64,000 nucleotides of DNA from Bacillus xiapuensis (GTDB lineage: Bacteria; Bacillota; Bacilli; Bacillales; Domibacillaceae). Within the stretch, counting starts at the first letter, position 1. Each line of letters starts with the position of its first letter. The notes under the pieces are model-generated. The model saw only the letters and a list, made by a program, of their open reading frames with translations. It searched no databases and was not told the origin of the DNA. Both the position numbers and the translations under genes were made by a program. Positions 28,081-39,974 of the stretch are shown here, one piece after another. The stretch spans positions 1,893,828 through 1,957,827 of the forward strand of contig NZ_KZ454939.1 of NCBI RefSeq assembly GCF_002797355.1. The letters are read 5' to 3'.

Positions 28081-28889
28081 GTTCTATTTCGGCATTTGCT
28101 CATAATGATGTTGGCTGTTTCTTCTACAGCCTTATTCGTCACATCAATGATCTCACAGCCAATCCGGCCGGTGATCTTTTCAAAATACTCAATTTCCTCT
28201 TTGATCCGCTCTACGTCCGCGTAGCTGGCATCGTCACTTAAGCCGAGAGAAATCAGCCGCTCTTTGCGAATGTAATTCAGCTTCTCCGGACTGATCTTGA
28301 GACCGAAGCACTTTTCAGGAGGAAGCGAAAACAATTCCTCCGGAGGATCAACCTCTGGCACAAGCGGCACATTGGCCACTTTCAGGCGTTTATGAGCGAG
28401 GTATTGCGATAGCGGCGTTTTGGAGGTTCGGGAAACTCCGATTAAAACAATGTCCGCTTTCAACAACCCTCGGGGATCCCGGCCATCATCGTACTTGACA
28501 GCAAATTCGATCGCGTCTACCTTTTTAAAATATTCTTCATCCAGCTTCCTTACCAGCCCAGGCTCCTGCAGAGGCGAGCGACCCAGCATTGATTCCAGCT
28601 GTTCCATGAGAGGGCCAATTAAATCGAACACCGCGATCGCTTCTTTTTCAGCCCTTTTCTTCATATAATTGCGAACTTCCGGCTTCACCAGCGTATAGAC
28701 GATAATGCCTTTCTCGCTTTTTGCCAGATCAATGACTTCATCTATATTAGAGATATCCTCTACATAAGGAAAGCGTTTGATCACAGCATGCAATCCATTG
28801 AATTGGCTGACTGCGGCTTTCGTCACCAGCTCGGCAGTTTCACCTACAGAATCTGAAACAATATATATGATCGGGTCTTTTACCAACAA
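28071..28889 (-). CDS. yqfL: Pyruvate, phosphate dikinase regulatory protein (kinase/pyrophosphorylase), YqfL
   Basis: 272-residue DUF299 protein. In this family the enzyme switches PPDK or PEP synthase on and off by ADP-dependent phosphorylation. P-loop-like motif [16 protein letters not shown] near residue 150; the start [14 protein letters not shown] is also family-typical. It is 25 bases downstream of ccpN; the pair controls gluconeogenic flux in Bacillus. Start: ATG or the adjacent M-L with AAAAGGAGG upstream. Confidence 0.93.
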   Translation of the reverse strand: MLVKDPIIYIVSDSVGETAELVTKAAVSQFNGLHAVIKRFPYVEDISNIDEVIDLAKSEKGIIVYTLVKPEVRNYMKKRAEKEAIAVFDLIGPLMEQLESMLGRSPLQEPGLVRKLDEEYFKKVDAIEFAVKYDDGRDPRGLLKADIVLIGVSRTSKTPLSQYLAHKRLKVANVPLVPEVDPPEELFSLPPEKCFGLKISPEKLNYIRKERLISLGLSDDASYADVERIKEEIEYFEKITGRIGCEIIDVTNKAVEETANIIMSKCRNRTST

Positions 28890-28914
28890 TCAGCACCTCC
28901 TTTTCTTAAAGCAA

Positions 28915-29550
28915 TCAATCATCATCCGCGAGCGAGACAAAGGCTTTGGCTATATTTGTTTTTGTAATCCGCCCAATCACTTCATATCCGGCTTTCGTTT
29001 TCTTAACAACCGGTACGGAATCAATTTGCTTATCGATGAGATTCTTAGCCACATCGATCAGTAAATCATCCTTCTCACATACGGTGATATTCGGCATTCT
29101 TGTCATAATAATATTAACAGGGATTGCACTTAATTCCTGCTTGCCGATACTCGCCCGCAATAAATCTTTTCTCGATAATACACCCGCTAGGCATATGTTT
29201 TCATCCACTACAAATAGCGTACCCACATCTTCCAGAAACATCGTGACGATGGCGTCATAAACAGATACATCTTCCCGAACAACCACCGGAATGGCTTGGA
29301 AATCTCTTACATGAATTTTCATCAAATGCTCGGTCAGCAGCTGGTTTCCAGTCTTTCCTGTATAAAAATAGCCGACACGAGGTCTCGCATCCAAAAATCC
29401 GGCCATTGTCAGAATTGCCAAATCAGGTCTTAATGTCGCCCTCGTTAAATGTAAACGCTCGGCTATATGTTCCCCTGTAATCGGTCCATTTTCTTTCACT
29501 ATCTCTAATATTTGCTGTTGACGCTTATTCAGTTCTATTTTCCTCACCAC
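28915..29550 (-). CDS. ccpN: Transcriptional repressor CcpN (HTH plus two CBS domains)
   Basis: Represses gluconeogenic genes such as gapB and pckA when glucose is present. 211 residues: an N-terminal winged helix-turn-helix (EHIAERLHLTRATLRPDLAIL), then two CBS domains (about residues 80-140 and 145-205) that bind adenine nucleotides. GGTGAGG ribosome site upstream. The 295 bases upstream (29551-29845) contain AT-rich -10-like sequences (TATAAT near 29706, TATAAC near 29683), but no -35 is convincing. Confidence 0.93.
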   Translation of the reverse strand: MVRKIELNKRQQQILEIVKENGPITGEHIAERLHLTRATLRPDLAILTMAGFLDARPRVGYFYTGKTGNQLLTEHLMKIHVRDFQAIPVVVREDVSVYDAIVTMFLEDVGTLFVVDENICLAGVLSRKDLLRASIGKQELSAIPVNIIMTRMPNITVCEKDDLLIDVAKNLIDKQIDSVPVVKKTKAGYEVIGRITKTNIAKAFVSLADDD

Positions 29551-29782
29551 CTAACACACATTAAAAGCTTGCCTGTTTCATTCTTCATAATAGCCTGATC
29601 CCTTTCCTGCACTCACCTTGCCAAAAGGTCTCCTGCTTGTTCGGAAGATGAAACACCGGATGCTTCATTGATCTAAAAGTGTTATACCATATAAAAAATA
29701 TTATATACTATTTGACTAAAATGAACAGTATTGTTTCCTGCTGTCTGAATCTTTAGCTACACTTTGATCAATCATGAGTGAG

Positions 29783-29816
29783 GAAGAGCTTGCTCCTCAG
29801 CACAGCTCAGCTCTTC
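29783..29816 (-). terminator. Hairpin after glyS
   Basis: GAAGAGCT / AGCTCTTC with an inner GCT / AGC pairing, 30 bases after the glyS stop. No T-run, so it may be a processing or weak termination site. Confidence 0.5.
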
Positions 29817-29845
29817 TGCTGGAAATCACGGATGGATTGCAGTGA

Positions 29846-31918
29846 TTATTTCACAAGGACAGCATTAAAATCGGCAAAGTCACGGATGAAATCAGCCAGC
29901 TCCCGCATTTGATTTAAGCGGTTGACTTTTAATTTCTCTTCCTTCGCCATGACCATCGTATGTTCAAAATATTGAATAATCACCGGTTTAAGATCCGCCA
30001 GCAGCTGATATTGCGCTTCCGCCGTTTCAGCGGCCGCATATTCTTTCCGAATCCGGCTGAATTGCTGATGTAATACTTCTTCTTCTTTATTTGCAAACAA
30101 GGACTCATCAACGCTTCCGGACTCATTGGCTTTTTTAGCAATATTGAGCACACGGCTGAGTGATTCCATTGTTTCCTTAAAGTCAGAGTCTTCTCTATGA
30201 TCCATCAGAACGGCCGCTTTAGCAAACAGAGCAGGCAGACTGCCTACACGTCCGGCGGTTACAGCATCAATCATATCATATCTTACATGCTGCTCTTGCA
30301 GACTGTGCTTAATGCGCAGTTTAAAGAAGTCGATGAGTTCGTCCAATAGAACATCCGCTGATTTGTCTCCAATTTGATCTTCCTTAACAACCGCAATCGC
30401 TGAGCGCAACACTTGTTCTAAGGATACAGACCATTGTTTGCCGGCTAGAATTTGCACAATACCGGCCGCTTGTCTTCTTAAAGCATAAGGATCCTGGGAG
30501 CCGCTCGGAATGATGTCGACAGCAAAACAGGAAACAATCGTATCGAGCTTATCCGCAAGACTGACGAGGGCTCCGGTGATCGTTTCTGGTGAAGCATCGT
30601 CTGCATGGCGCGGCTGATAATGCTCATTAATCGCTCTGGCCACCTCCGGATCTTCTCCTTTTTGCAGTGCGTATTTCTCACCCATTACCCCCTGCAGCTC
30701 CGGAAATTCATAAACCATTTGAGTCACAAGGTCAAATTTGCAAATTTCAGCTGCCCGATCGGCTTTTTGCTTAGTTTGCTCGTCTGCGTTTATTAGGTCC
30801 GCCAGCTTTTTGGCAATCCGGCGAATGCGGTTGACTTTTTCCGCCAGCGTTCCGATTTTTTCATGATAAACAATAGCCGGGAGCTTATGTAAGAACGCCG
30901 AAATCTCTGTTTTTTGATCTTCTTTGTAGAAGAAGTCAGCATCTGCCAGGCGAGCGCGAAGCACTTTTTCATTTCCGCGCGCCACTTTATCCAGTGAATC
31001 GCTGTTGCCGTTGCGGACTGTGACAAAGCAAGGGAGAAGGTCGCCTTCTTTGCTTTTCACAGGGAAGTAACGCTGATGTTCCTTCATAGACGTAATCAGC
31101 ACTTCCGCAGGCAATTCGAGGAAGTCTTGATTAAACGAGCCGAATAATGCGGTTGGATATTCCACAAGATTATTGACTTCTTCAAGCAATTCTTCATCCA
31201 CAGGAATCATCCAGTTCTGCTCCTGTTCGATCGCTGCTAACTGGCGGCGAATCATTTCTTTTCTTTCTTGCGGGTCAGCGATAACAAATTGCTGCTTCAA
31301 AGCCTCTTCATACATAGAAGCCTCCGTAATTTCCACTTCTTTACCTAAAAAGCGATGTCCCTTTGTTTTGTTGCCAGTCTCTACATGCGTGATCTGGAAT
31401 GGGATAATGTCTTGCCCGAATAAAGCCACAATCCATTTGATCGGACGAACGTAGCGCAGATCATTATCGGCCCAGCGCATATTTTTGCCAAAATGCAGGC
31501 TGGTGACAATATTTTTCAGTTCCGGCAGCAACTCTTTTGCCGGCTGCCCTTTAATAAACTTGTTGACATGCGCATATTCGACGCCTTTTATTTCTTTAAA
31601 GTAAATATCCTCTACTGTTAAGCCCTGACTGCGGGTAAACCCGACAGCTGCTTTCGACCACTGCCCATCTTCTGTCAGAGCTATTTTTTTAGCAGGCCCT
31701 TTCGCTTCTTCTTCAATATCCGGCTGCGCTTCTGCTACCTCTCGCACAATGACAGCCAAGCGGCGCGGTGTGGAATACAGCTGCACTTCTCCGAACTTTA
31801 TCTTCTGCTCTGTCAGAAACTCTTCCACACGCTTGCCGAGCTGCTTCATGGAATCTGTTACAAAGCGGGCCGGCATTTCCTCCAGGCCAATCTCTAATAA
31901 CAAGTCTTTCTTATTCAT
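29846..31918 (-). CDS. glyS: Glycyl-tRNA synthetase beta subunit
   Basis: 690-residue beta chain of the bacterial alpha2-beta2 enzyme, providing tRNA binding and editing-like HD regions and the C-terminal DALR-type anticodon-binding domain. Conserved stretches: [15 protein letters not shown] at the start, [10 protein letters not shown], and EHQRYFPV. It overlaps glyQ by eight bases and is its partner. Both lie behind a glycine T-box leader. Confidence 0.97.
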   Translation of the reverse strand: MNKKDLLLEIGLEEMPARFVTDSMKQLGKRVEEFLTEQKIKFGEVQLYSTPRRLAVIVREVAEAQPDIEEEAKGPAKKIALTEDGQWSKAAVGFTRSQGLTVEDIYFKEIKGVEYAHVNKFIKGQPAKELLPELKNIVTSLHFGKNMRWADNDLRYVRPIKWIVALFGQDIIPFQITHVETGNKTKGHRFLGKEVEITEASMYEEALKQQFVIADPQERKEMIRRQLAAIEQEQNWMIPVDEELLEEVNNLVEYPTALFGSFNQDFLELPAEVLITSMKEHQRYFPVKSKEGDLLPCFVTVRNGNSDSLDKVARGNEKVLRARLADADFFYKEDQKTEISAFLHKLPAIVYHEKIGTLAEKVNRIRRIAKKLADLINADEQTKQKADRAAEICKFDLVTQMVYEFPELQGVMGEKYALQKGEDPEVARAINEHYQPRHADDASPETITGALVSLADKLDTIVSCFAVDIIPSGSQDPYALRRQAAGIVQILAGKQWSVSLEQVLRSAIAVVKEDQIGDKSADVLLDELIDFFKLRIKHSLQEQHVRYDMIDAVTAGRVGSLPALFAKAAVLMDHREDSDFKETMESLSRVLNIAKKANESGSVDESLFANKEEEVLHQQFSRIRKEYAAAETAEAQYQLLADLKPVIIQYFEHTMVMAKEEKLKVNRLNQMRELADFIRDFADFNAVLVK

Positions 31919-32801
31919 GTTCCGGTTCTCCTTTCCCTTTTAAAATTGGGAACCCCAGTTTTTCCCGTTCTTCATAAAAGGTTTTTGCAATTTGTCTCGC
32001 TAAGCTGCGCATCCGACCTAAGTAAGCGGTTCTTTCTGTCACAGAAATGGCTCCCTTGGCATCAAGCACATTGAATACATGAGAGCATTTCAGCACGTAG
32101 TCATAAGCAGGGTGAACTAAGCCTTCATCCATTTGCCGCTTAGCTTCTTTCTCGTAGACAGTAAACAAATGAAACAGCATGTCAGCATCACTCGTCTCAA
32201 ATGTATACTTAGAATGTTCATATTCCGGCTGATAAAAGATGTCTCTGACAGTAAAGCCGCCTGTCCATTCTAAATCGAAAACATTCTCCTTATCTTGGAT
32301 ATACGATGCCAGACGCTCAATGCCATAGGTAATTTCCACTGAAACGGGCTTGCATTCCAGACCTCCAACTTGCTGGAAATAAGTGAACTGCGTGATTTCC
32401 ATTCCATCCAGCCAAACCTCCCAGCCAAGACCGGCACAGCCAAGAGACGGATTTTCCCAATTATCCTCCACGAAGCGAATGTCGTGCTCAAGCGGATTAA
32501 TGCCGAGCGCTTTTAAGGAATCTAAGTAGATCTCTTGGATGTTATCCGGCGACGGCTTCATAATGACTTGAAATTGATGATGCTGATACAGGCGGTTTGG
32601 GTTTTCCCCGTATCTGCCGTCTGCTGGCCGCCGGCTAGGCTCAACGTAGGCCACGTTCCAAGGTTCTGGTCCGATTGCCCGCAAAAATGTATACGGACTC
32701 ATCGTTCCTGCTCCTTTTTCCACATCATACGCCTGCATTAAAATGCACCCATGATCAGACCAATGCTTTTGCAGCGTTAAAATCATGTTTTGAATATTCA
32801 T
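31911..32801 (-). CDS. glyQ: Glycyl-tRNA synthetase alpha subunit
   Basis: Catalytic class II chain that activates glycine. 296 residues from M-N-I-Q-N-M, chosen because AGAGAGGCATAACC precedes it; the frame extends 14 codons into the leader terminator without a ribosome site. Typical sequence: [54 protein letters not shown]. Expression depends on uncharged tRNA-Gly through the T-box at 32834-33062. Confidence 0.97.
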   Translation of the reverse strand: MNIQNMILTLQKHWSDHGCILMQAYDVEKGAGTMSPYTFLRAIGPEPWNVAYVEPSRRPADGRYGENPNRLYQHHQFQVIMKPSPDNIQEIYLDSLKALGINPLEHDIRFVEDNWENPSLGCAGLGWEVWLDGMEITQFTYFQQVGGLECKPVSVEITYGIERLASYIQDKENVFDLEWTGGFTVRDIFYQPEYEHSKYTFETSDADMLFHLFTVYEKEAKRQMDEGLVHPAYDYVLKCSHVFNVLDAKGAISVTERTAYLGRMRSLARQIAKTFYEEREKLGFPILKGKGEPEHE

Positions 32802-32833
32802 GGTTATGCCTCTCTTTCTGATTTTGTGAATGT

Positions 32834-33062
32834 AAAAAAACAAAAACTCCCGCCCCTATGCACAGTTTGTACATAGGGACGAGAGTAACCCGCGGTTCCA
32901 CCCTACTTGCCATTATCATTTGGCCTCTTTTAAAAAAACAGCTGCTCCAGACCGCCTTTCCTTGATGCTCTTTCCCCGGCTCTCACCGTCCCGGGTTCGC
33001 TTCTTAAAGAGGAAATCAAGTACTCTCTTCCTTCACGGCAGCTCCTATTTTCGATTGAGTAT
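32834..33062 (-). ncRNA. Glycine T-box riboswitch of glyQS
   Basis: The minus strand holds the T-box core AGGGTGGAACCGCG (complement at 32891-32904) and a terminator CTCTCGTCCCTATG / CATAGGGGCGGGAG followed by T-rich sequence (to 32834). Stem I is closed by AGCTGC / GCAGCT, contains the conserved AGAGAGTA, and a GGAA-A-GGC segment places a plausible glycine specifier GGC at 32954-32956. In this class uncharged tRNA-Gly stabilises the antiterminator. Confidence 0.93.
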
Positions 33063-33068
33063 GTAAAA

Positions 33069-33097
33069 AACTTAATCGATAATCGCTTTTTTGTCAA
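33069..33097 (-). promoter_or_regulatory. Sigma-A promoter of glyQS inside the recO 3' end
   Basis: Minus strand TTGACA, 17 bases, TAAGTT. The -35 overlaps the recO stop region (33094). Confidence 0.82.
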
Positions 33098-33867
33098 TCC
33101 TCATCTTTCGGTTGTCCAAACATCTTCTCCATTTTCTCCATTTGGTCAATGAACCTTCTCGACTTCAAGAACAGTCCGGAATATTCATCATAATACAGAG
33201 AAATGGCCATTCTTAATTCCTTTTTCGTCTTCGGTTTGACATTGATCGCACCAAGTCGCTGCAAGTCAATAAAATAAAACAGCCGCAACAGGCGAATCGC
33301 CGCCTGGGACAGCGGCAATAAATAAGGATCAATGTCAAAGCAGCGGTGACAGAGAAGCCCGTTTTCGCGGATGGAAAAAGCGAAGCGCCCATCGCGACTT
33401 CCGCAGTTTGCGCAGCAGGACAATTCCGGACGCAGACCGATCACTTGCAGCATTTTCATCTCGAAAATATTAGTGAGAATTTCGGCATCAAACCCTTCAT
33501 CCAGATAATGAAGAGATTGCTCGAGACATTCATACAAAAAAGGATTGGATTGCTGATCGTCCATGCTTTTGTCCACCAGCTCCGCCATATAAGCAGCATA
33601 GGCGGTGGCCATTATATCTTCGCGAATATGGCGCATCGGCGATAGGATTTCCCCCTGCTGCAGCGTTCCGAGCCCCCTGCCTGTCTGCATAAGAAAGCTG
33701 CCTTGAACAAACGGCTGAGTAACAGCAGAAAGGCGGCTATTGGGCTTTTTAGCCCCTCTTGCCATACAAGCCGTTTTGCCTCTCTCCCGCGTGTATATTG
33801 TGATGATTTTATTGGTTTCACCGTAATTGGTTGTTCGAATAATAATTCCTTCAAACTTTTGCAGCAT
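33094..33867 (-). CDS. recO: DNA repair protein RecO
   Basis: Loads RecA onto SSB-coated DNA together with RecR. 257 residues: N-terminal OB fold ([23 protein letters not shown]), then helical domain and a four-cysteine zinc motif (CCANCG and CHRC). Ends in a charged tail. The ATG follows GGAAGGACGGCC, 24 bases after yqzL. Order recO-yqzL-era-cdd is typical of Bacillus. Confidence 0.95.
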   Translation of the reverse strand: MLQKFEGIIIRTTNYGETNKIITIYTRERGKTACMARGAKKPNSRLSAVTQPFVQGSFLMQTGRGLGTLQQGEILSPMRHIREDIMATAYAAYMAELVDKSMDDQQSNPFLYECLEQSLHYLDEGFDAEILTNIFEMKMLQVIGLRPELSCCANCGSRDGRFAFSIRENGLLCHRCFDIDPYLLPLSQAAIRLLRLFYFIDLQRLGAINVKPKTKKELRMAISLYYDEYSGLFLKSRRFIDQMEKMEKMFGQPKDED

Positions 33868-33891
33868 GAGAAGGCCGTCCTTCCATCCTCC

Positions 33892-34047
33892 TCAATTGGT
33901 AATTCCGGTAACCGGGAAATCCGCTTCAGCCAGCTGATGCTCTTGTTCAAATGGGGAGATTCCGTTGTCATTTTCAATTTCTTTATATAAAAGGTACGCT
34001 TCTATACTTCCTGTCTCGGAAAAGACTTTCCAAGTAAAATCCAACAT
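33892..34047 (-). CDS. yqzL: YqzL-like small protein
   Basis: 51 codons (MLDFTWKVFSETGSIEAYLL ... ADFPVTGITN), read directly from the minus strand. Ribosome site AAAGGTGGG lies six bases before the ATG. The sequence and the position between era and recO match the small YqzL proteins of Bacillus, whose role is unknown. Its stop is 24 bases before recO, so the two are probably cotranscribed. Too short for most automatic ORF cut-offs. Confidence 0.88.
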   Translation of the reverse strand: MLDFTWKVFSETGSIEAYLLYKEIENDNGISPFEQEHQLAEADFPVTGITN

Positions 34048-34163
34048 GCTTTTCCCACCTTTCTTAATTTGAAACGGGCATGCATATGCGGCTTCCTTTA
34101 TAGCTTCACCGATTCCTTTTTGATTATGAGGAGCAAAAATTTCTAGTTCTTTTTCCTTTTCCT

Positions 34164-35490
<1,327 letters not shown>

Positions 35491-35546
35491 CTATTTTAAT
35501 ATAAAATGATTCAATTTCAATCCATTCCTGTTAAAAATCTGAAAAA

Positions 35547-35945
35547 TCAAAAAACACTCAGCAATGCGGCCAGTTTAGGCAGAAAAATAATGCTGCCGGT
35601 GACCGCAGATAAAATGGCAAACACGAGCACAGCTCCCGCAGCCAGATCTTTCGCTTGCTTGGCCAGCGGATGAAAGTCTTCCGTTACAAGATCCACCGTC
35701 TTTTCAATAGCTGTATTGACCATTTCAAGCACGAGCATGCCAAACACTAAAATAAAGATAATCAGCCATTCTGTGGCAGTGAGCGACAGCAAAGCGCCAG
35801 CTGTTATAACGGCGATGGCCGCCGCCGTATGAAAACGGAAATTGGGCTCCTGAAAGGCGAATCGAATCCCGTTCAGCGCATGGCGGTGAGAAGTGATCAA
35901 CCTTTTCAAGCGAAAAGTGTGCTTACCGTTGAAGCCCATATTCAT
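35547..35945 (-). CDS. dgkA: Undecaprenol/diacylglycerol kinase DgkA
   Basis: Small integral membrane kinase; in Gram-positive bacteria the preferred substrate is undecaprenol, feeding wall lipid carrier. 132 residues, three membrane segments, and the conserved family motif [25 protein letters not shown] at the N-terminal amphipathic part is typical. The start overlaps the ybeY 3' end by 23 bases with AAGGAG inside ybeY. Order ybeY-dgkA-cdd-era is conserved. Confidence 0.93.
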   Translation of the reverse strand: MNMGFNGKHTFRLKRLITSHRHALNGIRFAFQEPNFRFHTAAAIAVITAGALLSLTATEWLIIFILVFGMLVLEMVNTAIEKTVDLVTEDFHPLAKQAKDLAAGAVLVFAILSAVTGSIIFLPKLAALLSVF

Positions 35946-36396
35946 TTAGAATCTCCTTTTGCTTAGCAAACATGACTTTCTCCTCCGCTTCCGTCATATG
36001 ATCATAGCCGAGCAAATGCAGCAAGCCATGCACAGCGAGAAAACCTAACTCCCGTTCAAAGCTATGGCCGTATTCAGCAGCCTGCTCCTTGGCCCGGGAA
36101 ACTGAAATCACAATATCCCCCAGCATTCTCGGTTGATCTTCCGCTCCTATAATCTGAACCTCATCCTCTCCCACTTCTTCTAAAGCGAATGAGATAACAT
36201 CTGTCGGCTGATCCTTCCCGCGATACTCCCGATTGATTTCTTGTATCCTCTCGTTATCCGTGAATGTAACCGAAATTTCACAGCCTGCAGCTACCCCCTC
36301 TTTTTGGGCAGCGAGGTTTAGTAATTCCTCCACAAGCTGGAAGGTTTTCTCTTGCTGCTGTTCTGTCTCATCGATGAAATCAATCTCTAGCCCCAT
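35923..36396 (-). CDS. ybeY: Endoribonuclease YbeY
   Basis: Single-strand endoribonuclease for 16S rRNA maturation and ribosome quality control. 157 residues with the metal site [11 protein letters not shown] (HGxLHxxGYDH). [13 protein letters not shown] is the other signature. It follows pgpH by 19 bases and overlaps dgkA. Confidence 0.96.
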   Translation of the reverse strand: MGLEIDFIDETEQQQEKTFQLVEELLNLAAQKEGVAAGCEISVTFTDNERIQEINREYRGKDQPTDVISFALEEVGEDEVQIIGAEDQPRMLGDIVISVSRAKEQAAEYGHSFERELGFLAVHGLLHLLGYDHMTEAEEKVMFAKQKEILNEYGLQR

Positions 36397-36415
36397 CTTT
36401 ATTCCTCCAATTCTG

Positions 36416-38545
36416 TTATTCCTCTTGCTTAGCAGAAGCTGCTTCCGTTGCTCCCGGGTATTGAATTCTTGAATGAAATATGCCGTTTAACGTTTCACAT
36501 AATGTTTTTTTAACAATTTCAAGCTCTTTCATTGTAATGTCGCACTCATTGAATTGCCCGTCGTGAAGCCTGTCCTTAACGATGTTTTCAACGAGTGACT
36601 CGATTTGCTCCGCCGTTGGATGACCCATAGAACGAACGGCGGCTTCCACGCTGTCCGCAATATTAATCACTGCCAGCTCTTTGCTTTGGGGTTTAGGCCC
36701 TGCATAGCGGAATTCCTCTTCTTTGACTTCGGAATTTTCTTCTTTTGCCTTCAAGTAAAAGTACTTTACGAGCGTGGTTCCGTGATGCTGCTCGGCGACA
36801 TCGATGATCTCTTTCGGGAGCTTATGCTCTTTCAGCATAGCTACTCCATCTGTTACATGGGAGATGATAATGTCCTTGCTTACTTCGTAGGGCAACTGAT
36901 CATGCGGATTTCCGCGGTTGCCTTGATTCTCAATGAAAAATTGCGGATGCTTCGTTTTGCCGATATCGTGATAATAGCAGCCGACTCTCGCGAGAAGCCC
37001 ATCTGCACCGATCGCTTCACAAGCCGCTTCCGACAGATTGGCCACCATCACACTATGATGATACGTTCCCGGCGTTTCAATCAATAGTTTCTTTAAAAGC
37101 GGCTGTGTCGGGCTCGACAGCTCAATCAGCTTCACCTTGGACAATATACCAAAGCCCGCTTCGATATAAGGCAGCATGCCCATCGCCAATACAGCGGACA
37201 ATAAACCGGAGATAAACGCAAAAAGTATGAAATATAAAAATTCAGCTTCAGTATATTGACCGTTGACAAGCAGCTTTAAAAACAGCAGCACAAACACATT
37301 CACAATGGACACGCCCATGCCTGCGCGCAGGATATTCACCTGTCTGTTGCCCATTAAAAACAAAATCCCTGCGAGGCCGCTGAACAATATATACAGCCCC
37401 ATTTCCACATTTAATGCGCCATTGAAATGCTCATTGAAGACCATGCTGCCGCATGCTGAAAGCACAATGGTTATAATCATTGCCAGGCGCTCATTTAATA
37501 ATACTGTCAGGAGCATAGCGGCCAGTGCCGCTGGATAAGCATAGGTGACCTCGTAGAAGTCCGTATAAATCAACAGGTCAGCTAATTTCATAAACAAAAG
37601 CGCGAAAATAAACACCAAGCTTACTAGTACGAGGTCTGACTCTTTTTTAACAGCTGGCTGCGGTATAGAAAGAATATAATAATACAGCAAACCGAGTACA
37701 ACGGTAATAAAGAGAATGAGACCGACGACCGGCTTGTAGGAGACGTCATTCTCCAGGAGCCCCAGCATTTCCAGCTGGCGGTAGACTTCTCTGTCAATTA
37801 AATGCCCTTCCTGCACAATTACTTGTCCCTGCAGGATTCTAACAGGCTCCACCTGTTTGGCCGCTTCCTTCTTTCTTTGCTGGGTTAATTCCTTATCATA
37901 TACTTCAGTCGGCACCACTGCATAGCTGGCGATTGCCGCGGCCGCTTCTTGATACTCCTCCCGGATAGAGGAATTGTTAACCTTGCTGACCACATCTTTT
38001 TTTGCTTTTCCCAGCTCTTCCTCGCGAATTCTTTTTTGCAAGGCTGCTTCAACAATCTTTATAGTCTTTCGCTTTAATTCGGATAATTCTTTCGGTTTGA
38101 TTTCCAAAAGCGTGTCCAGCACAGGCTCATCCAGCGCTTTATGCAAATCCCCCTGGGCGCTGTCCTCCAGCTGTTTCTTCAAAAAGGATAATTGCTTGTC
38201 TTCTTCTCCGGAATACTTGCTCTGAGCTTCAAACACGTAATCAAATAATGAATCCACCAGCGACATTCGGTTGCTTGTTTCTTCACTTTTGTAAGTATAC
38301 ACATCGTCGACTTCTACCGCTGCTCTTTTTTGCTCTTCTTTTGTCTTTCTTTCATCCACCATAGTGGCAGGCGCGCGGATCGTCCTGTCTGAGACGGAGA
38401 AAAGCTCGATTTTATAAGTTTCGGGTTTCACATGGGAAAATAACAGTCCGAACATCACAATAGCCAGCAGCAAGAAGATGAATAAAATAAATACTTGAAA
38501 GCTAATGTATGAACGGATGCGGGAAATGATTGATTGTATGTCCAT
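36416..38545 (-). CDS. pgpH: 7TM-HD phosphodiesterase, PgpH/YqfF family
   Basis: Membrane-bound HD-domain protein; PgpH homologues hydrolyse c-di-AMP. About 709 residues from M-D-I-Q-S-I, chosen for the AGGAGGATTT ribosome site; the frame extends 46 codons upstream without support. One N-terminal membrane segment, a large extracellular region (about residues 60-270), a seven-helix bundle, then the cytoplasmic HD domain with [12 protein letters not shown] and [10 protein letters not shown]. The order phoH-pgpH-ybeY is conserved. Confidence 0.93.
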   Translation of the reverse strand: MDIQSIISRIRSYISFQVFILFIFLLLAIVMFGLLFSHVKPETYKIELFSVSDRTIRAPATMVDERKTKEEQKRAAVEVDDVYTYKSEETSNRMSLVDSLFDYVFEAQSKYSGEEDKQLSFLKKQLEDSAQGDLHKALDEPVLDTLLEIKPKELSELKRKTIKIVEAALQKRIREEELGKAKKDVVSKVNNSSIREEYQEAAAAIASYAVVPTEVYDKELTQQRKKEAAKQVEPVRILQGQVIVQEGHLIDREVYRQLEMLGLLENDVSYKPVVGLILFITVVLGLLYYYILSIPQPAVKKESDLVLVSLVFIFALLFMKLADLLIYTDFYEVTYAYPAALAAMLLTVLLNERLAMIITIVLSACGSMVFNEHFNGALNVEMGLYILFSGLAGILFLMGNRQVNILRAGMGVSIVNVFVLLFLKLLVNGQYTEAEFLYFILFAFISGLLSAVLAMGMLPYIEAGFGILSKVKLIELSSPTQPLLKKLLIETPGTYHHSVMVANLSEAACEAIGADGLLARVGCYYHDIGKTKHPQFFIENQGNRGNPHDQLPYEVSKDIIISHVTDGVAMLKEHKLPKEIIDVAEQHHGTTLVKYFYLKAKEENSEVKEEEFRYAGPKPQSKELAVINIADSVEAAVRSMGHPTAEQIESLVENIVKDRLHDGQFNECDITMKELEIVKKTLCETLNGIFHSRIQYPGATEAASAKQEE

Positions 38546-38736
38546 AAATCCTCCTATTAGCTGCCTGCGCTCTTTCTTGAAGATGGTTATATGTAAAATG
38601 ATAACAGCTTTTCTCGAAAAAATCATGTCCTGTCTGCTTAAAAACAGAAGGAAAAAAGGAAGCTGCCCGACAAGCGTCCGCATGCGCCGCAGCCCGCCGT
38701 GCTCTTCCTCTCAAAGGCGGTCTGTTCGATTCAAGT

Positions 38737-38778
38737 CTTCAGCCGTGCTTGTCTCCAGTCTGACAAGCACGGCTGAAG
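38737..38778. other. Long hairpin 1 between phoH and pgpH
   Basis: CTTCAGCCGTGCTTGTC and its exact complement are separated by eight bases (17-base perfect stem). No T-run on either strand, so it is not a standard terminator. Confidence 0.85.
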
Positions 38779-38791
38779 AAAGTTCCCTCTC

Positions 38792-38837
38792 AAAAAAAGA
38801 GTGCAGACAAAGCCGCTCCACACTTTGTCTGCACTCT
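38792..38837 (-). terminator. Hairpin 2: terminator of the phoH operon
   Basis: AGAGTGCAGACAAAG pairs with CTTTGTCTGCACTCT (15 perfect bases, 10-base loop). On the minus strand it is followed by seven T residues, as expected for a terminator after phoH. Confidence 0.92.
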
Positions 38838-38859
38838 AGCCTTTTATCCCGCATGCAAG

Positions 38860-38905
38860 ATGCCGTAAGCCCCCGCTGCTAAAATGGAGCGGGGGCTTAC
38901 GGCAT
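38860..38905. other. Long hairpin 3 between phoH and pgpH
   Basis: ATGCCGTAAGCCCCCGCT pairs perfectly with its complement (18 bases, 10-base loop), very GC-rich at the tip. T-runs are absent or weak on both sides. The rest of 38546-39011 shows no gene. Confidence 0.85.
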
Positions 38906-39011
38906 TTAATTGACTGTGTACAATACAGGGGACAAAGACGCTGCGAGGTTAGCCTTTGTTCTTCTTTTCATCAGTGAGGGAGGAACAAACTCCTGCTGTT
39001 TGACAGTTCCT

Positions 39012-39974
39012 TTATTCTTCTGCTTCATCATAAGCCTGGATAATCTGCGCAACAAGCGGATGGCGCACGACATCGCTCTGGTCGAGATAAACAAACGAAA
39101 CAGACGGAACCTTCTTGATAATCTTCTCCGCAGACACCAAGCCGGACTGTACCCCTTTCGGCAAGTCTATTTGCGTGCGATCTCCTGTAACAACCATTTT
39201 TGATCCAAACCCGAGACGAGTTAAGAACATTTTCATCTGCGCTTTCGTAGTGTTTTGCGCTTCGTCTAAAATCACAAAAGCATCATCAAGCGTCCGGCCG
39301 CGCATATAGGCAAGAGGCGCAATTTCAATGACCCCGCGTTCAATCAGCCGTTGAGTATGCTCTGCACCGAGCACATCATGCAGCGCATCATAAAGCGGAC
39401 GCAAATAAGGGTCCACCTTTTCTTTAAGATCACCCGGCAGGAAACCGAGACTTTCCCCAGCCTCAACAGCCGGACGAGTTAAGATTATTCTTTTAACCTC
39501 TCCTTTTTTCAATGCGTGAACGGCCATCACCACCGCTAAATAGGTTTTTCCTGTGCCTGCCGGACCGATGCCAAAGACAAGATCTTTCCGGCGGATCGCC
39601 ATCACATACTCCTGCTGTCCAAGCGTTTTAATTCGAATGGACTTTCCTTTGGCGTTTTTAGTGATTTCTTGGTTGTATAATTCTTCTAAATACTCTATCG
39701 TTCCATTTCGGGCCATCTGAACCGCATTGGTGATGTCCCTTTCACTGATTTGTATCCCTTTGCGGATGATGAGCAGCAAACGGTAAATAATCTCCCGGAC
39801 AAGCGCCGCAGCTTCTTCCTCGCCGGCGATGTGTATCGTTTCTCCTCGAGTGATAATCGAAACGTGAAACTGCTCTTCAAGAATGGTTAAGTTTTTATCT
39901 GATACACCAAACAGAGCGGCTGCTTCATTTGGGTTTTCAAGTTGAATGTTCATTATGTTTTTCTCTTTTGGCAT
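39012..39974 (-). CDS. phoH: PhoH-like ATPase
   Basis: 320-residue P-loop ATPase of the PhoH family, thought to act with RNA (KH-like N-terminal part, then helicase-like core). Walker A GPAGTGKTYLA, Walker B FVILDEAQNTT. The chosen ATG follows AAGGAGATATAAAGA inside yqfD, giving a 38-base overlap; an alternative methionine lies seven codons further in. Cotranscribed with the sporulation genes yqfC and yqfD. Confidence 0.93.
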   Translation of the reverse strand: MPKEKNIMNIQLENPNEAAALFGVSDKNLTILEEQFHVSIITRGETIHIAGEEEAAALVREIIYRLLLIIRKGIQISERDITNAVQMARNGTIEYLEELYNQEITKNAKGKSIRIKTLGQQEYVMAIRRKDLVFGIGPAGTGKTYLAVVMAVHALKKGEVKRIILTRPAVEAGESLGFLPGDLKEKVDPYLRPLYDALHDVLGAEHTQRLIERGVIEIAPLAYMRGRTLDDAFVILDEAQNTTKAQMKMFLTRLGFGSKMVVTGDRTQIDLPKGVQSGLVSAEKIIKKVPSVSFVYLDQSDVVRHPLVAQIIQAYDEAEE

